The notes beneath the pieces are model-generated. The model was not told where the DNA came from. It did no database searches and saw only the letters and a list, made by a program, of their open reading frames with translations. Below are positions 25,904-34,063 of a stretch of DNA of 44,450 nucleotides, piece by piece (within the stretch, counting starts at the first letter, position 1; each line of letters begins with the position of its first letter). The position numbers and the translations under genes were made by a program. The DNA is from Mollicutes bacterium (GTDB taxonomy: Bacteria > Bacillota_I > Bacilli_A > Izemoplasmatales > Izemoplasmataceae). The stretch spans positions 1 through 44,450 of the forward strand of contig PUMR01000026.1 in assembly GCA_003551455.1 (NCBI GenBank), in the 5' to 3' direction.

Positions 25904-26172
25904 CAACGTCTGAGACCGAGTTTCTTGATGAGGTCGCGATAGCGTTCGACATCCTTCTTGGCGAGATAGCGCAGAAGACGGCGACGCTGTCCGACTTTCA
26001 CCAGGAGTCCGCGGCGGGAATGATGGTCGTGCTTGTGTTCTTTCAGATGCTCGTTCAACGCCTGGATCTCTTTGGTGAGGACGGCGATCTGCACCTCGGG
26101 AGAGCCGGTGTCGCCCTCCTTGATGCGGTACTCTTCGACGATCCTTTTCTTCTCTTCTTTCGTGAGAGCCAT
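25903..26172 (-). CDS. rpsO: 30S ribosomal protein S15
   Basis: The 89-residue product is the exact family length. Landmarks are the N-terminal [53 protein letters not shown] and the C-terminal [21 protein letters not shown]15 binds 16S rRNA helices 20-22 early in 30S assembly. Its own promoter and a structured GC-rich leader lie upstream. In many bacteria S15 represses its own translation through such leaders, and that may apply here. Confidence 0.98.
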   Translation of the reverse strand: MALTKEEKKRIVEEYRIKEGDTGSPEVQIAVLTKEIQALNEHLKEHKHDHHSRRGLLVKVGQRRRLLRYLAKKDVERYRDLIKKLGLRR

Positions 26173-26250
26173 GAAGTTTCCTCCTTTTTCTCTATCTTAC
26201 CCGGAACCTAGCGCGGCGCTGAGGGACGCCGTGCCACGTAACGGGCGCAA
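26173..26250 (-). promoter_or_regulatory. Structured rpsO leader, possible S15 autoregulatory RNA
   Basis: The roughly 75-nt leader contains self-complementary GC-rich segments (for example GGCACGGCGTCC and the following CAGCGCCGCGC) and ends with a purine-rich site, AAAAAGGAGG, before the ATG. A leader of this size and structure before rpsO suggests feedback control by S15, as known in several bacterial groups, but the fold was not computed. Confidence 0.4.
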
Positions 26251-26255
26251 AGATG

Positions 26256-26283
26256 ATTATAGCACATTCTTGCCATAATGCAA
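26256..26283 (-). promoter_or_regulatory. Promoter of rpsO
   Basis: On the minus strand TTGCAT (26283-26278) is followed after 16 nt by TATAAT (26261-26256). The -10 is extended by TGC directly upstream (TGCTATAAT). Confidence 0.75.
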
Positions 26284-26309
26284 GGGTTTTGGGGACTTAG
26301 AACCCTATT

Positions 26310-27215
26310 TCATCCGTCGACGGCCAGAATGCGGCGCGCATGGGCGACATCGGCAGCGACCCGCGCCTTCAGCTCGTCGACCGTGGCGAAAGTCGCCTCG
26401 TCGCGGATGCGCTCGATGAAAGCGACCTCGATGGTCTCGCCATAGAGGCTCTCTTGGAAATCGAGGATGTGGGTCTCCAACCGGAGGTCCTCATGATAGT
26501 TCAGCGTCGGACTCTTGCCGATGACGGAGACCGAGGGCCGCCATTCGCCCCGCACGCGGGTCTTGGTCACATAGACGCCCCGTTTGGGCAAAAGGTACTC
26601 CCCCGTGGCGAGGTTCGCCGTCGGATAACGGATGGTGCGCCCCTTCTTGGCTCCCGAGGTGACCTCCCCCTGCACGCTGTAGGGCCGGCCGAGGCGGGTG
26701 GCGGCCTCTTGGACCCTTCCTTTTCCGAGCCGTTCCCTGATAGAGGTGCTCGCGACCTTCTCGCCCTCGAGACGGTACGCCTCGCAGACGACCACGGGAA
26801 AAGGGGCTTTCTCTTTCAAGAACGCGGCGGTGCCCTTGGCGTTCTTGCCGAAAGTGAAGTCGAACCCGCAGACGAGCGTCTTCAATCCCGCAAGCCGCGT
26901 CTTGATGAAAGCTTCCGGGGAGAGAGAGGCCTTCTCTTTGTCGAAACGGATGACATGGGTCGTCTCGATGCCCATCGCAGCGAAGATTTCGAGCCTCTTT
27001 GCCAACGGGGTCATATAATGGTATGTCTCACCCGTGAGAACCGCGCGGGGATGCCAGTCGAAGGTGATGACGGCTGCCCTGCCGCCTTCGGTGCGGGCGA
27101 TCCGGAGGGTCTCTTCCAACAAGGTGCGGTGTCCCAGATGGACGCCGTCGAAGAAACCGATGGCGGCCACGGTGTCTTCGGGGAAGGGTTGTCCGTCGAG
27201 CTCTTTTGTCTCCAT
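26310..27215 (-). CDS. ribF: Bifunctional riboflavin kinase / FAD synthetase
   Basis: The 301-residue enzyme makes FMN and FAD from riboflavin. The N-terminal adenylyltransferase domain carries GFFDGVHLGHRTLLEE and, later, VCGFDFTFGKNAKGTAAFLKE and STSIRERLGKGRVQEA. The C-terminal flavokinase domain carries GRPYSVQGEVTSGAKKGRTI, YPTANLATGEYLLPKRGVY and LETHILDFQESLYGE. The ATG at 27215 is preceded by AAGGAG at 7 nt and lies 2 nt after the truB stop; the ATG at 27221 is too close to that site. The truB-ribF order is highly conserved in bacteria. Confidence 0.96.
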   Translation of the reverse strand: METKELDGQPFPEDTVAAIGFFDGVHLGHRTLLEETLRIARTEGGRAAVITFDWHPRAVLTGETYHYMTPLAKRLEIFAAMGIETTHVIRFDKEKASLSPEAFIKTRLAGLKTLVCGFDFTFGKNAKGTAAFLKEKAPFPVVVCEAYRLEGEKVASTSIRERLGKGRVQEAATRLGRPYSVQGEVTSGAKKGRTIRYPTANLATGEYLLPKRGVYVTKTRVRGEWRPSVSVIGKSPTLNYHEDLRLETHILDFQESLYGETIEVAFIERIRDEATFATVDELKARVAADVAHARRILAVDG

Positions 27216-27217
27216 GA

Positions 27218-28084
27218 TCATTCTCCTTGCATGAGGACGGTCTCGGGGCGGATTCCGTCCGGAATCTTTCGGTATACGGCGAGGAGGTTCCCCTCGTCAT
27301 CGACGAGGCGGACCCGGGGCGCCTCGACCTCCCACGGGAGGGTCTGACCGCTGCGGATGCGGTCCCTTTCGGCGCTGGCGGCGAGTTTCGGCATGGGCGC
27401 CAGGGCGGCGGCGAGGCTCACGAGGGTGAAATCGCCCCTCTCGAGCGAGGCCAAGCTATGGCATTCCTCGATGGTAAAGCGGCCCGAGCGCACCCGGCGG
27501 ATATAGTGGGTGTGAGCCACCGTGTCCATCCTCGCGGCGAGATCGGCGGCGAGTTGGCGTACGAAGAGACCTTTCGAACCTTCGACGTAAAAATCGCCGC
27601 GATGAATGCCGTCTTCTTCTTCGAGGTCTCCCCTCTGGGAAAACGCCGTCACCCAGAGCTTTCGGGGCGGCACCTCGGGGATGGCTTCTTTCTTGCGGGC
27701 GTATTCATAGAGCTTCTTCCCTTTCACCTTGACCGCCGAATAGGCGGGCGGCGTCTGGAAGTATTCGCCTGCAAAACCCTGCAGGGCCTCCGGGAGGCGA
27801 GAGAGATCCGCGCCGTCTCTCCGTTCGGTCGGCGCGCCCGTGTGGTCCAGCGTATCCGTCGTCACATTGAAGGTGATGCCGAACCGGTAGGCCTTCGTCT
27901 CGGCCGTGAGATACCTGAGAATCCGCGTGCCCTTGCCGATACCGAGGACGAGCACGCCCGAAGCCTCGACATCGAGCGTCCCCGCGTGACCGACCTTTTT
28001 CGTGTTCAGCTTCTTCCGGCAGAAAGCGACGCAGTCGTGGCTGCTCATGCCGGTGGGTTTGTCGAGGAGGAGAACGCCGTCCAT
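27218..28084 (-). CDS. truB: tRNA pseudouridine-55 synthase
   Basis: The 288-residue enzyme makes pseudouridine 55 in the T-loop of tRNAs. It begins MDGVLLLDKPTGMSSHDCV, has the catalytic aspartate in KVGHAGTLDVEASGVLVLG, then QTPPAYSAVKVKGKKLYEYAR and FVRQLAADLAA, and a PUA-like C-terminal region. AAAGGGGTG precedes the ATG. It lies between the Lgt-family gene and ribF with minimal gaps, in one transcript starting at the promoter near 28930. Confidence 0.97.
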   Translation of the reverse strand: MDGVLLLDKPTGMSSHDCVAFCRKKLNTKKVGHAGTLDVEASGVLVLGIGKGTRILRYLTAETKAYRFGITFNVTTDTLDHTGAPTERRDGADLSRLPEALQGFAGEYFQTPPAYSAVKVKGKKLYEYARKKEAIPEVPPRKLWVTAFSQRGDLEEEDGIHRGDFYVEGSKGLFVRQLAADLAARMDTVAHTHYIRRVRSGRFTIEECHSLASLERGDFTLVSLAAALAPMPKLAASAERDRIRSGQTLPWEVEAPRVRLVDDEGNLLAVYRKIPDGIRPETVLMQGE

Positions 28085-28088
28085 GGAA

Positions 28089-28847
28089 TCACCCCTTTGC
28101 CTGATGCGCCTCTCGGTGCGGTGGACGAGAAAGCAGGAGATAGAGCCCCGCGAGAAAGAGGGGGATAGAAAGCCACTGGGAGGTGGAGAGGAGGTGCACG
28201 CCGCGGATCGGATCGGCGCGGAAGAATTCGTTGATGAAACGGAATGCAGGATACATTATTAGATAGAGGGCCGGGAGGCGGTATGTCCCGACCGCTCTCC
28301 GTCTGTGGAAGAGGAACAGGAGGAGGGAAAAGAGCGCCACGTTGAAAGCGGCTTCGAAGAGTTGCACGGGCAGCGTCGGGGAGGGGTGGGTCGGATGGCC
28401 GGCGGGATAGACGACACCGAAAACGGACTCCGTCGCGACCCCGTAACAACACCCCGCGAGAAAGCAGCCCACCCTGCCCAGGGCGTGCCCGAGAGGCAGG
28501 CTCATGGCGGCAAGGTCGAGAAGACGTAGAAAGGGAAGGCCATAGAGGCGGCTCGCCAGGTATCCGCCGCCGAGACCGCCGAGGAGGCCGCCATAGAAGA
28601 CGGTCCCGATGGCAATCCCGGCTGAAGGGTCGGCAGGAAAGGAGACGAGAAGAAAGAGTACTCGCGCGCCGAGAAACCCGCCGAAAAGGACAAAACCGAG
28701 AAATAGCGCAAGCACGCGCACCGAAAGGGCGTAGTCCCGTCTCCGGTTGAGCGCGAAGAACACGACACAGGCGACGATGACGCCGAGAGACGAAAAGAGC
28801 GTATGAGCCGAGACTTCGCCGAATGGCGTGGTAAGCCATGGTCGCAT
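28089..28847 (-). CDS. Lgt-family membrane protein with GCFLAGCCYG signature
   Basis: The 252-residue membrane protein has about seven hydrophobic segments and the overall pattern of prolipoprotein diacylglyceryl transferase: YGGLLGGLGGGYLA, then LPLGHALGRVGCFLAGCCYG and PVQLFEAAFNV. In canonical Lgt the signature reads GRxGNFxNxExYG; here Asn-Phe-x-Asn-x-Glu is replaced by a three-cysteine version. This suggests a divergent subfamily rather than the standard lipoprotein enzyme, or an enzyme with another lipid acceptor. It is the first gene of the truB-ribF transcript, with a good promoter upstream. Confidence 0.75.
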   Translation of the reverse strand: MRPWLTTPFGEVSAHTLFSSLGVIVACVVFFALNRRRDYALSVRVLALFLGFVLFGGFLGARVLFLLVSFPADPSAGIAIGTVFYGGLLGGLGGGYLASRLYGLPFLRLLDLAAMSLPLGHALGRVGCFLAGCCYGVATESVFGVVYPAGHPTHPSPTLPVQLFEAAFNVALFSLLLFLFHRRRAVGTYRLPALYLIMYPAFRFINEFFRADPIRGVHLLSTSQWLSIPLFLAGLYLLLSRPPHREAHQAKG

Positions 28848-28916
28848 AGTGACCCTCCGTTTTGGTCAACCGTCCCGCCGCAAGGGCGCCAAGAGGCCGG
28901 TATCGTTCACGGAACT

Positions 28917-28945
28917 ATCATAGCACGAAGGCATGGGCCCGTCAA
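28917..28945 (-). promoter_or_regulatory. Promoter of the Lgt-like/truB/ribF unit
   Basis: On the minus strand TTGACG (28945-28940) and TATGAT (28922-28917) are spaced by 17 nt, directly after the trxA terminator. Confidence 0.75.
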
Positions 28946-28962
28946 CGCGGGCAGGGACAAAG

Positions 28963-28991
28963 AAAAACGCCCGCAAGCGGTAGGCTTGCGG
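28963..28991 (-). terminator. Terminator of trxA
   Basis: The stem CCGCAAGC / GCTTGCGG with a 5-nt loop is followed on the minus strand by GCGTTTTTC, 18 nt after the trxA stop. Confidence 0.85.
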
Positions 28992-29008
28992 ACGCGGAAT
29001 TCCGCGGG

Positions 29009-29317
29009 TCAAACGCTCCGTACCCATTCGACGAGGGCGTCTTTGGGCATGAAGCCCGCTTTCTGGGCGACGACCTCCCCGTCTTTCAACACGAAGAGCG
29101 AGGGGATCCCTTGTACTCCGTATCGTTGGGCGAGACTGATGTTCTCGTCGACGTTGACTTTAACGACCTTGATGTCCTCGTTCTCTTCGGCGACTTGTTC
29201 GAGCACGGGTCCGATCATCTTGCAGGGACCGCACCAGTCGGCGTAGAAATCGAGCAACACGAGGCCCTCTTTGACTTTTTCGTCAATGTTCTTGCTGTCT
29301 GCATGTTCGAGCGGCAT
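29009..29317 (-). CDS. trxA: Thioredoxin
   Basis: The product is 102 residues, the usual thioredoxin length, from the ATG at 29317 (TTGAAGGAGG upstream). It has the redox site WCGPC at residues 28-32, the buried Asp in LLDFYADW, the cis-Pro in GIPSLFVLKDGEVV, and the C-terminal helix. It reduces protein disulfides with thioredoxin reductase, which is not encoded in this window. It has its own promoter downstream of mutS2, although read-through from mutS2 is possible. Confidence 0.97.
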   Translation of the reverse strand: MPLEHADSKNIDEKVKEGLVLLDFYADWCGPCKMIGPVLEQVAEENEDIKVVKVNVDENISLAQRYGVQGIPSLFVLKDGEVVAQKAGFMPKDALVEWVRSV

Positions 29318-29348
29318 ATCAACTACCTCCTTCAACTTTTTCAAATCC

Positions 29349-29377
29349 ATTATACAAGGAAGGCGCCCTTGACACAA
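29349..29377 (-). promoter_or_regulatory. Promoter of trxA
   Basis: On the minus strand TTGTGT (29377-29372) and a perfect TATAAT (29354-29349) are spaced by 17 nt in the mutS2-trxA gap. Confidence 0.75.
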
Positions 29378-29391
29378 CCGTTTTGCTTGGC

Positions 29392-31710
29392 TCATTCGAA
29401 ATGGACGATGGTCGCTCCTTGACCCCCTTCTCCCGACTCGCCGTCCCGGTGGCGTTTCACGACGGGATGCCCTTTTACGACCTCCTTGACCATCTTGCGG
29501 AGGGCGAGCGTCCCATAGCCATGGATGATGGTGGCATACGGCTGCTTGGCGAAGGCGCAGTCGTCGAGGAACTTCTCGAGGCGCTCCCGCGCCTCGGCCA
29601 CCCTTTCGCCGCGCAGGTCGAGTTTGCTAGCGACCCGCTTTTCGGGGGTCTTAGGGGCTTTGCGCTTGTCGGGCTCCGGAGCGGGGCTCTGCTCTTCGGC
29701 GCGTTCGAGCTCGTCGGCGGTAAAGACGCTTTTGAGGTTGCCCATCTTGACGAGCCAGGTGTCTTCCTTCTGCTTTTTCAAGAGTTCCCCGGGCCGGTTG
29801 TATTTCAGGATGATGACCCGGTCGCCCGGGTGCAATTCCTGGCCCGCTTCCGCTTTCGGCGTCTCTTTTTTTGCGAATTGGCGGGCCCGGTGTTTCTTCT
29901 CGGCGAGTTCGTGCTCTTTGAAGGACTTCGTCTTCATCTCTTCGAGTTCGGCGATTAACCGTTCGGCCTCGCGCCGCTTCTCCCGCATCTCCCTGTCCTT
30001 TTCTTCGGCGAGTCTCTCCCGCAAGTTCTGTCGTTCTTCCTGCAGGGTCTTCTTCAAGGAGCGCGTGGCTTTCCTCTCTTCTTCGAGTTCGCGGTTCAGT
30101 TCTTCGTGGCGCTTGATTTCCGCATCGAGCCTCTTCGCCTCTTTCTTGAGCTTGTCGATGAGGAGGCCCACTTCGTCCTTCGCGGTGACGGCCTCTTGTT
30201 TGGCGCGGTCGACGATTTCCGCTTTCAGACCGAGCCTTTCGCCGATGAGAAAGGCGTGGCTCTCCCCGGGCGTCCGGAGCAACAACCTGTATGTCGGCTG
30301 GAGGGTCTCTTCGTCGAACTCGACGCTCGCGTTCATGATGTGGTCGTTCGTGTAGGCGTAGGCCTTGAGTTCCGGATAATGCGTCGTGGCGACGACGATG
30401 CTGTCCTTGCGGCCGAGGTGGTCGAGAATGCTCATGGCGAGCGTGGAACCCTCTTTGGGGTCGGTGCCGGTGCCGAGCTCGTCGAGCAATACCAGCTGGC
30501 CGTCGTCATAGTGCTCGATGATGTCGACGATCCGTTTCATGTGGGAAGAGAAGGTGGAAAGCGACTGTTCGAGGGACTGCTCGTCGCCGATATCGGCCCG
30601 GATGGAAGAGAAAAGGCGGATCCGGCTCCCTTCCATGGCGGGGATCATGAGGCCGCTCTGGCCCATGAGCTGGAGGAGGCCGATGGTCTTCAGCGTCACG
30701 GTCTTGCCGCCGGTGTTCGACCCCGTGATGATCATCATCTGCGTGTCGGCATCGAAGGTGATGTTGTTGGCGACGACCTCTTTGGGCGGTATCAAAGGGT
30801 GGCGGGCCTTCAGGAGGCTGATCCTGTCACCGATGAGCGGGACGGAGGCGTCCGTCTCGTGCCCATAGCGGGTCTTGGCGAAGAGGAAGTCCAGATGCGC
30901 CAGGATGCGGTCGTTCTCCCGTAACGCCTCCTCGTTCGCCGCCACCTGTCCGGAGAGTTCGCGGAGGATCCTTTCGATCTCGCGGGCCTCTTCGCTTTGC
31001 AGACGGAGTTTCTCCGCCGATGGCCCCCGCACGCTCTCGGGCTCGATATAGACGGTCTCGCCGCTTGCCGAGTAGTCCAGGATGACTCCCTTGACGTTGT
31101 TCTTGTCGGAGGCCTTCACGGGTATGACATAGCGGTCGTGCCGGATGGTCACGAGTTCTTCGGCGAGTTTCTTCTTCTCCCTTTTCAAGGCCGCCTCGAT
31201 GTTCTCCCGGATGCGCCTTTCCGCCACCTGGAGGCGTTTGCGGATGGCCTTGAGCTCTTTGGAGGCGTCATCGCGGATCTCGCCCTTCTCGTCGAAGACG
31301 GCGGAAAGGGCGTTCCGCAATTCTTTCATGTCATGGATCGTCGAAGCGAGGCGGGCGATGCCGAAGTCCTCCTCGAGGGTGTCGGGCAGTTTCCGCATGG
31401 TGCGGCGCACCTCTTTGGCGATGTCGATGTGGTTTCGTATGCGCAAGAAAGCTTCCGCTTCGAGAATCCCGCCGATGGCGGCGTGTTTCAGATCCTTTCT
31501 GATGGCGGAAAGCCCGCCGAAAGAAGGCTCCGCGCCCTCTTTCACATATACGAGCGCTTCTTGGATCTCTCCGTGGGCCTTGTCGAGTTCTTCTTTGTCG
31601 GCTGTGGGCGAAAGGTCGGCAACCCGTTGTCTCCCGCCCTCCGATTGGGCGTAACGACGGATGATCTCTTTGACCTTGTCGAATTCGAGGATGGTGGTGT
31701 CGTAAGGCAT
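29392..31710 (-). CDS. mutS2: MutS2 ATPase/endonuclease
   Basis: The protein is 772 residues from the ATG at 31710 (GGGAAGTG upstream); the frame stays open further upstream only as a shadow of rnhC. It lacks the mismatch-recognition domain of MutS and has the lever/clamp coiled coil, then the ABC-type ATPase (Walker A ITGSNTGGKTVTLKT, signature SLEQSLSTFSSHMKRIV, Walker B LVLLDELGTGTDPKEGS), a long charged coiled coil, a KOW-like segment (LHPGDRVIILKYNRPGELL) and the C-terminal Smr nuclease domain (LDLRGERVAEARE, IIHGYGTLALRKMV). MutS2 is linked to recombination control and, in Bacillus, to rescue of collided ribosomes. Confidence 0.96.
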   Translation of the reverse strand: MPYDTTILEFDKVKEIIRRYAQSEGGRQRVADLSPTADKEELDKAHGEIQEALVYVKEGAEPSFGGLSAIRKDLKHAAIGGILEAEAFLRIRNHIDIAKEVRRTMRKLPDTLEEDFGIARLASTIHDMKELRNALSAVFDEKGEIRDDASKELKAIRKRLQVAERRIRENIEAALKREKKKLAEELVTIRHDRYVIPVKASDKNNVKGVILDYSASGETVYIEPESVRGPSAEKLRLQSEEAREIERILRELSGQVAANEEALRENDRILAHLDFLFAKTRYGHETDASVPLIGDRISLLKARHPLIPPKEVVANNITFDADTQMMIITGSNTGGKTVTLKTIGLLQLMGQSGLMIPAMEGSRIRLFSSIRADIGDEQSLEQSLSTFSSHMKRIVDIIEHYDDGQLVLLDELGTGTDPKEGSTLAMSILDHLGRKDSIVVATTHYPELKAYAYTNDHIMNASVEFDEETLQPTYRLLLRTPGESHAFLIGERLGLKAEIVDRAKQEAVTAKDEVGLLIDKLKKEAKRLDAEIKRHEELNRELEEERKATRSLKKTLQEERQNLRERLAEEKDREMREKRREAERLIAELEEMKTKSFKEHELAEKKHRARQFAKKETPKAEAGQELHPGDRVIILKYNRPGELLKKQKEDTWLVKMGNLKSVFTADELERAEEQSPAPEPDKRKAPKTPEKRVASKLDLRGERVAEARERLEKFLDDCAFAKQPYATIIHGYGTLALRKMVKEVVKGHPVVKRHRDGESGEGGQGATIVHFE

Positions 31711-31779
31711 ACTATCACTTCCCGCACCTGTCATTTTACCAAAATACGTGCTAAAATACATCTTGGGAAGTGAAAAAAG

Positions 31780-32688
31780 ATGAACTATGTGTTGGAACCC
31801 GCACCCGAACAGCTCGATTTCCTCATCGACTATTACACCCCCGGCAGGGACGAGACGCACGAAGAGCACATCCGTGCGCGTTTCCGCATGGAGGGTCTGA
31901 CCATCACCGTGTATGCCTCGGGGAAGGTGATGTTCCAGGGGAAGCACGCCGAAGAGACCTACTTCTTCTGGTGTGAAGTCTTCGCCCTCGCCCCCGGGGA
32001 AAAGACCGGCTCGCAGAAGACGGACTTCTTCACCCCCTCGATCGGCAGCGACGAATCGGGCGTGGGGGATTATTTCGGACCGCTCACCGTCTGTGCCGTG
32101 CATGTGGACGAACAAGCGGCGAAACGGATCGAGACCCTCGGCGTGCGCGATTCGAAGACCATCACCGATGAAGGAATCAAAAGCCTCGCGAAAAAGCTCA
32201 TCAAGATCCTCCCCGCGAGCCTCATGGTTTTGGACAATGAAAAGTATAATACGCTCGTGGACGAAGGCTACAACGCCCACCGGCTGAAAGCCTGGCTCCA
32301 TGCCCAAAGCCACAAGAAACTCGTCGAAAGGATCGGCAAACGCCCCCTCATCATCGTCGACAAGTTCTGTGAAGAAGCGACCTATATGGCCTATCTGAAA
32401 GATTTCGAGGAGCCCGAGAGGCCCGACCGTTTCCTCTTCAGGGCCGAAGCGGCCTATGCGAGTGTCGCCGCCGCGAGCATCATCGCCCGCCACGCCTTTC
32501 TCGTAGAGCTCGCGAAAATGCGCGCCACCTACGGCGTGGATTTCCCCAAAGGCGCCTCTTTGGGCGTCGAAGAGGCGGCAAGGGCCTTTGTGGAGCGCCA
32601 CGGCAAGAAAGAACTGCGAAAGGTCGCGAAAGTCCATTTCCGCACCACGGAGAAAGTGACAGCCACCCGGAGGCGAAAGCATGATTGA
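31780..32688 (+). CDS. rnhC: Ribonuclease HIII
   Basis: The 302-residue enzyme cleaves RNA in RNA-DNA hybrids. An N-terminal TBP-like substrate-binding domain (about residues 1-85) precedes the type 2 RNase H fold. Its catalytic DEDD set begins with GSDESGVGDYFGP, the signature of RNase HIII, followed by GVRDSKTITDEGI, IVDKFC and EAAYASVAAASIIAR. It is divergent from mutS2, a very common pairing in Bacillota. GGGAAGTG precedes the ATG, and a TAAAAT at 31752-31757 is a likely -10 element. Confidence 0.96.
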   Translation: MNYVLEPAPEQLDFLIDYYTPGRDETHEEHIRARFRMEGLTITVYASGKVMFQGKHAEETYFFWCEVFALAPGEKTGSQKTDFFTPSIGSDESGVGDYFGPLTVCAVHVDEQAAKRIETLGVRDSKTITDEGIKSLAKKLIKILPASLMVLDNEKYNTLVDEGYNAHRLKAWLHAQSHKKLVERIGKRPLIIVDKFCEEATYMAYLKDFEEPERPDRFLFRAEAAYASVAAASIIARHAFLVELAKMRATYGVDFPKGASLGVEEAARAFVERHGKKELRKVAKVHFRTTEKVTATRRRKHD

Positions 32689-33484
32689 CATCCTCGCACC
32701 GACATTGCTCGTTCTGGGCGCCTACGTCGGCCTCGCGCTCATTACGGTGAAGGTGACGAAGGAGCTGCGGACGGCCGACCTTTTCTATGGAGGCCCCATG
32801 CTGGTTTTGGGGGTCTATTTCTATTACTTCGTCGTCGACGGACCGACGCCCCTCTATTTCTCTTTGAGCCTCGTCTATATCCTCTGGGGCGGAAGGCTCG
32901 TCCTCCTCATGAAGGGGCGTTTGAAGAAGGAGGGTCGAGGTTTCAAGCGTTCCCCCATCAAGAACGCCTCCCTCGCGCGGGAACTCATCTGCCGGGCGGG
33001 CTGCCTTTTCTTCCTTTTGACGCCGCTCTTGTCCGCTTACCTCTTCCGCACAAGTGCGGCGCACATCCGGGATCTCGAGCCTTTGCCTCTCGCCGGTCTC
33101 ATCGCGGGCGGTGTCCTCTTTTTGGCCGGTTTCACCTTCGAAGCCGTCGCCGACGCGCAGATGGCCGTCTTCCAAAGACGCCCCGAGAACCACCGCCGCA
33201 TCCTCAAAAGCGGACTCTGGCGCTACAGCCGGCATCCGTACTATTTCGGCGAGTGCCTCCTCTGGTGGGGCATCGCCCTCATAACAATCACGCACACCCT
33301 GCCTTACGGCATCATCTCGCTCGCGGCCCCGCTGGCGACGATTGTATCCCTCAGGGCCCTCTTGTCCAACCCGCCTTCGGCGCGAATGGAGAGGGAGACC
33401 TACAGACGCTACGTCTCGCGGACATCGTCATTCATCCCGTGGCCGCCACGAAAAGAGGAGAAGCCACGTAAAAAGAGCCTTTGA
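32681..33484 (+). CDS. DUF1295 / isoprenylcysteine-methyltransferase-like membrane protein
   Basis: A 267-residue protein with six or seven membrane segments. The C-terminal half has the signature LWRYSRHPYYFGECLLWWGIAL, typical of the DUF1295/steroid 5-alpha-reductase-like and ICMT-like superfamily, and later METYRRY-like text (MERETYRRYVSRTSSFIP). Members are either reductases or phospholipid/isoprenyl methyltransferases; the reaction here is not assigned. Its ATG overlaps the end of rnhC by 8 nt, so translation is coupled. It ends in a bidirectional terminator shared with the convergent operon. Confidence 0.82.
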   Translation: MIDILAPTLLVLGAYVGLALITVKVTKELRTADLFYGGPMLVLGVYFYYFVVDGPTPLYFSLSLVYILWGGRLVLLMKGRLKKEGRGFKRSPIKNASLARELICRAGCLFFLLTPLLSAYLFRTSAAHIRDLEPLPLAGLIAGGVLFLAGFTFEAVADAQMAVFQRRPENHRRILKSGLWRYSRHPYYFGECLLWWGIALITITHTLPYGIISLAAPLATIVSLRALLSNPPSARMERETYRRYVSRTSSFIPWPPRKEEKPRKKSL

Positions 33485-33498
33485 TGACAGGCTCTTTT
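33471..33498. terminator. Bidirectional terminator
   Basis: The stem AAAAGAGCCT / AGGCTCTTTT with an 8-nt loop has six T following on the plus strand and an A run on the other side. It separates the convergent rnhC and feo units and overlaps the stop of the DUF1295-like gene. Confidence 0.88.
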
Positions 33499-33508
33499 TT
33501 GATGGGTT

Positions 33509-34048
33509 TCATTCTTCGATGTAGACGGAGCGGTCGAAGGCCTTGGCGGGATGCGCGACGGACTTTTTGATCTCGAGTCCCTCCGGCAGGGAATCATAGA
33601 ATCCCGCGAAACGTTTCGCCGCCAGACGGGCCACGACGCGCAAGGGGTCCATCCGCTCGCGGAGGGCCTTGATGATGGCCGCTTTGGGCTCGGCTTGCAA
33701 AGAGAGGAAGGCGAGGGTGAACTCGCGCTTGAAGGGGGAGACGCCGTCCCAGTGGAAAACCTGGATTTGCGACGAGAGTTTCCGTTTTCTCACGACCCGT
33801 TGCGCGGAGCGGACCGCCTTCAAATCGGAGTCGATGGCGATCACCTTCGCGCCCGTCAGCCGGGCGATGTGCAGGCTCGTGTAGGGGACGGCGCCGCAAC
33901 CGATATGGAGCACGATGTCTTTCGCGGTGATGTTCGCGACGACGATCTCCCTTTGCACAATCCGTTTATAGAAAGAAGCATAGATTCTTGAGAGAACCCG
34001 TGAGCGGCTGAACATCTTCTCCGAACGGGCGATGATTCGTTTGATCAT
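33509..34048 (-). CDS. Nicotianamine-synthase-like SAM-dependent methyltransferase
   Basis: This 179-residue class I methyltransferase-like protein has the S-adenosylmethionine loop VLHIGCGAVPYTSLHIARLTG followed by an acidic strand end (VIAIDSD). The GxGxxPxTSL pattern with the following helix is reminiscent of nicotianamine synthases, including bacterial CntL-like enzymes that build opine metallophores from SAM. It is the third gene after feoA and feoB in the same direction, with a 15-nt gap, so a link to metal handling is likely. No partner dehydrogenase for metallophore synthesis is present in the window, so a small-molecule methyltransferase is an alternative. Confidence 0.65.
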   Translation of the reverse strand: MIKRIIARSEKMFSRSRVLSRIYASFYKRIVQREIVVANITAKDIVLHIGCGAVPYTSLHIARLTGAKVIAIDSDLKAVRSAQRVVRKRKLSSQIQVFHWDGVSPFKREFTLAFLSLQAEPKAAIIKALRERMDPLRVVARLAAKRFAGFYDSLPEGLEIKKSVAHPAKAFDRSVYIEE

Positions 34049-34063
34049 GGAATTCCTCCTGGT

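Noticed and set aside
31711..32691. N-terminal extension of mutS2 through rnhC
   Set aside because: MutS2 begins at 31710 with a ribosome binding site; the extension is antisense to RNase HIII, which has all catalytic motifs.
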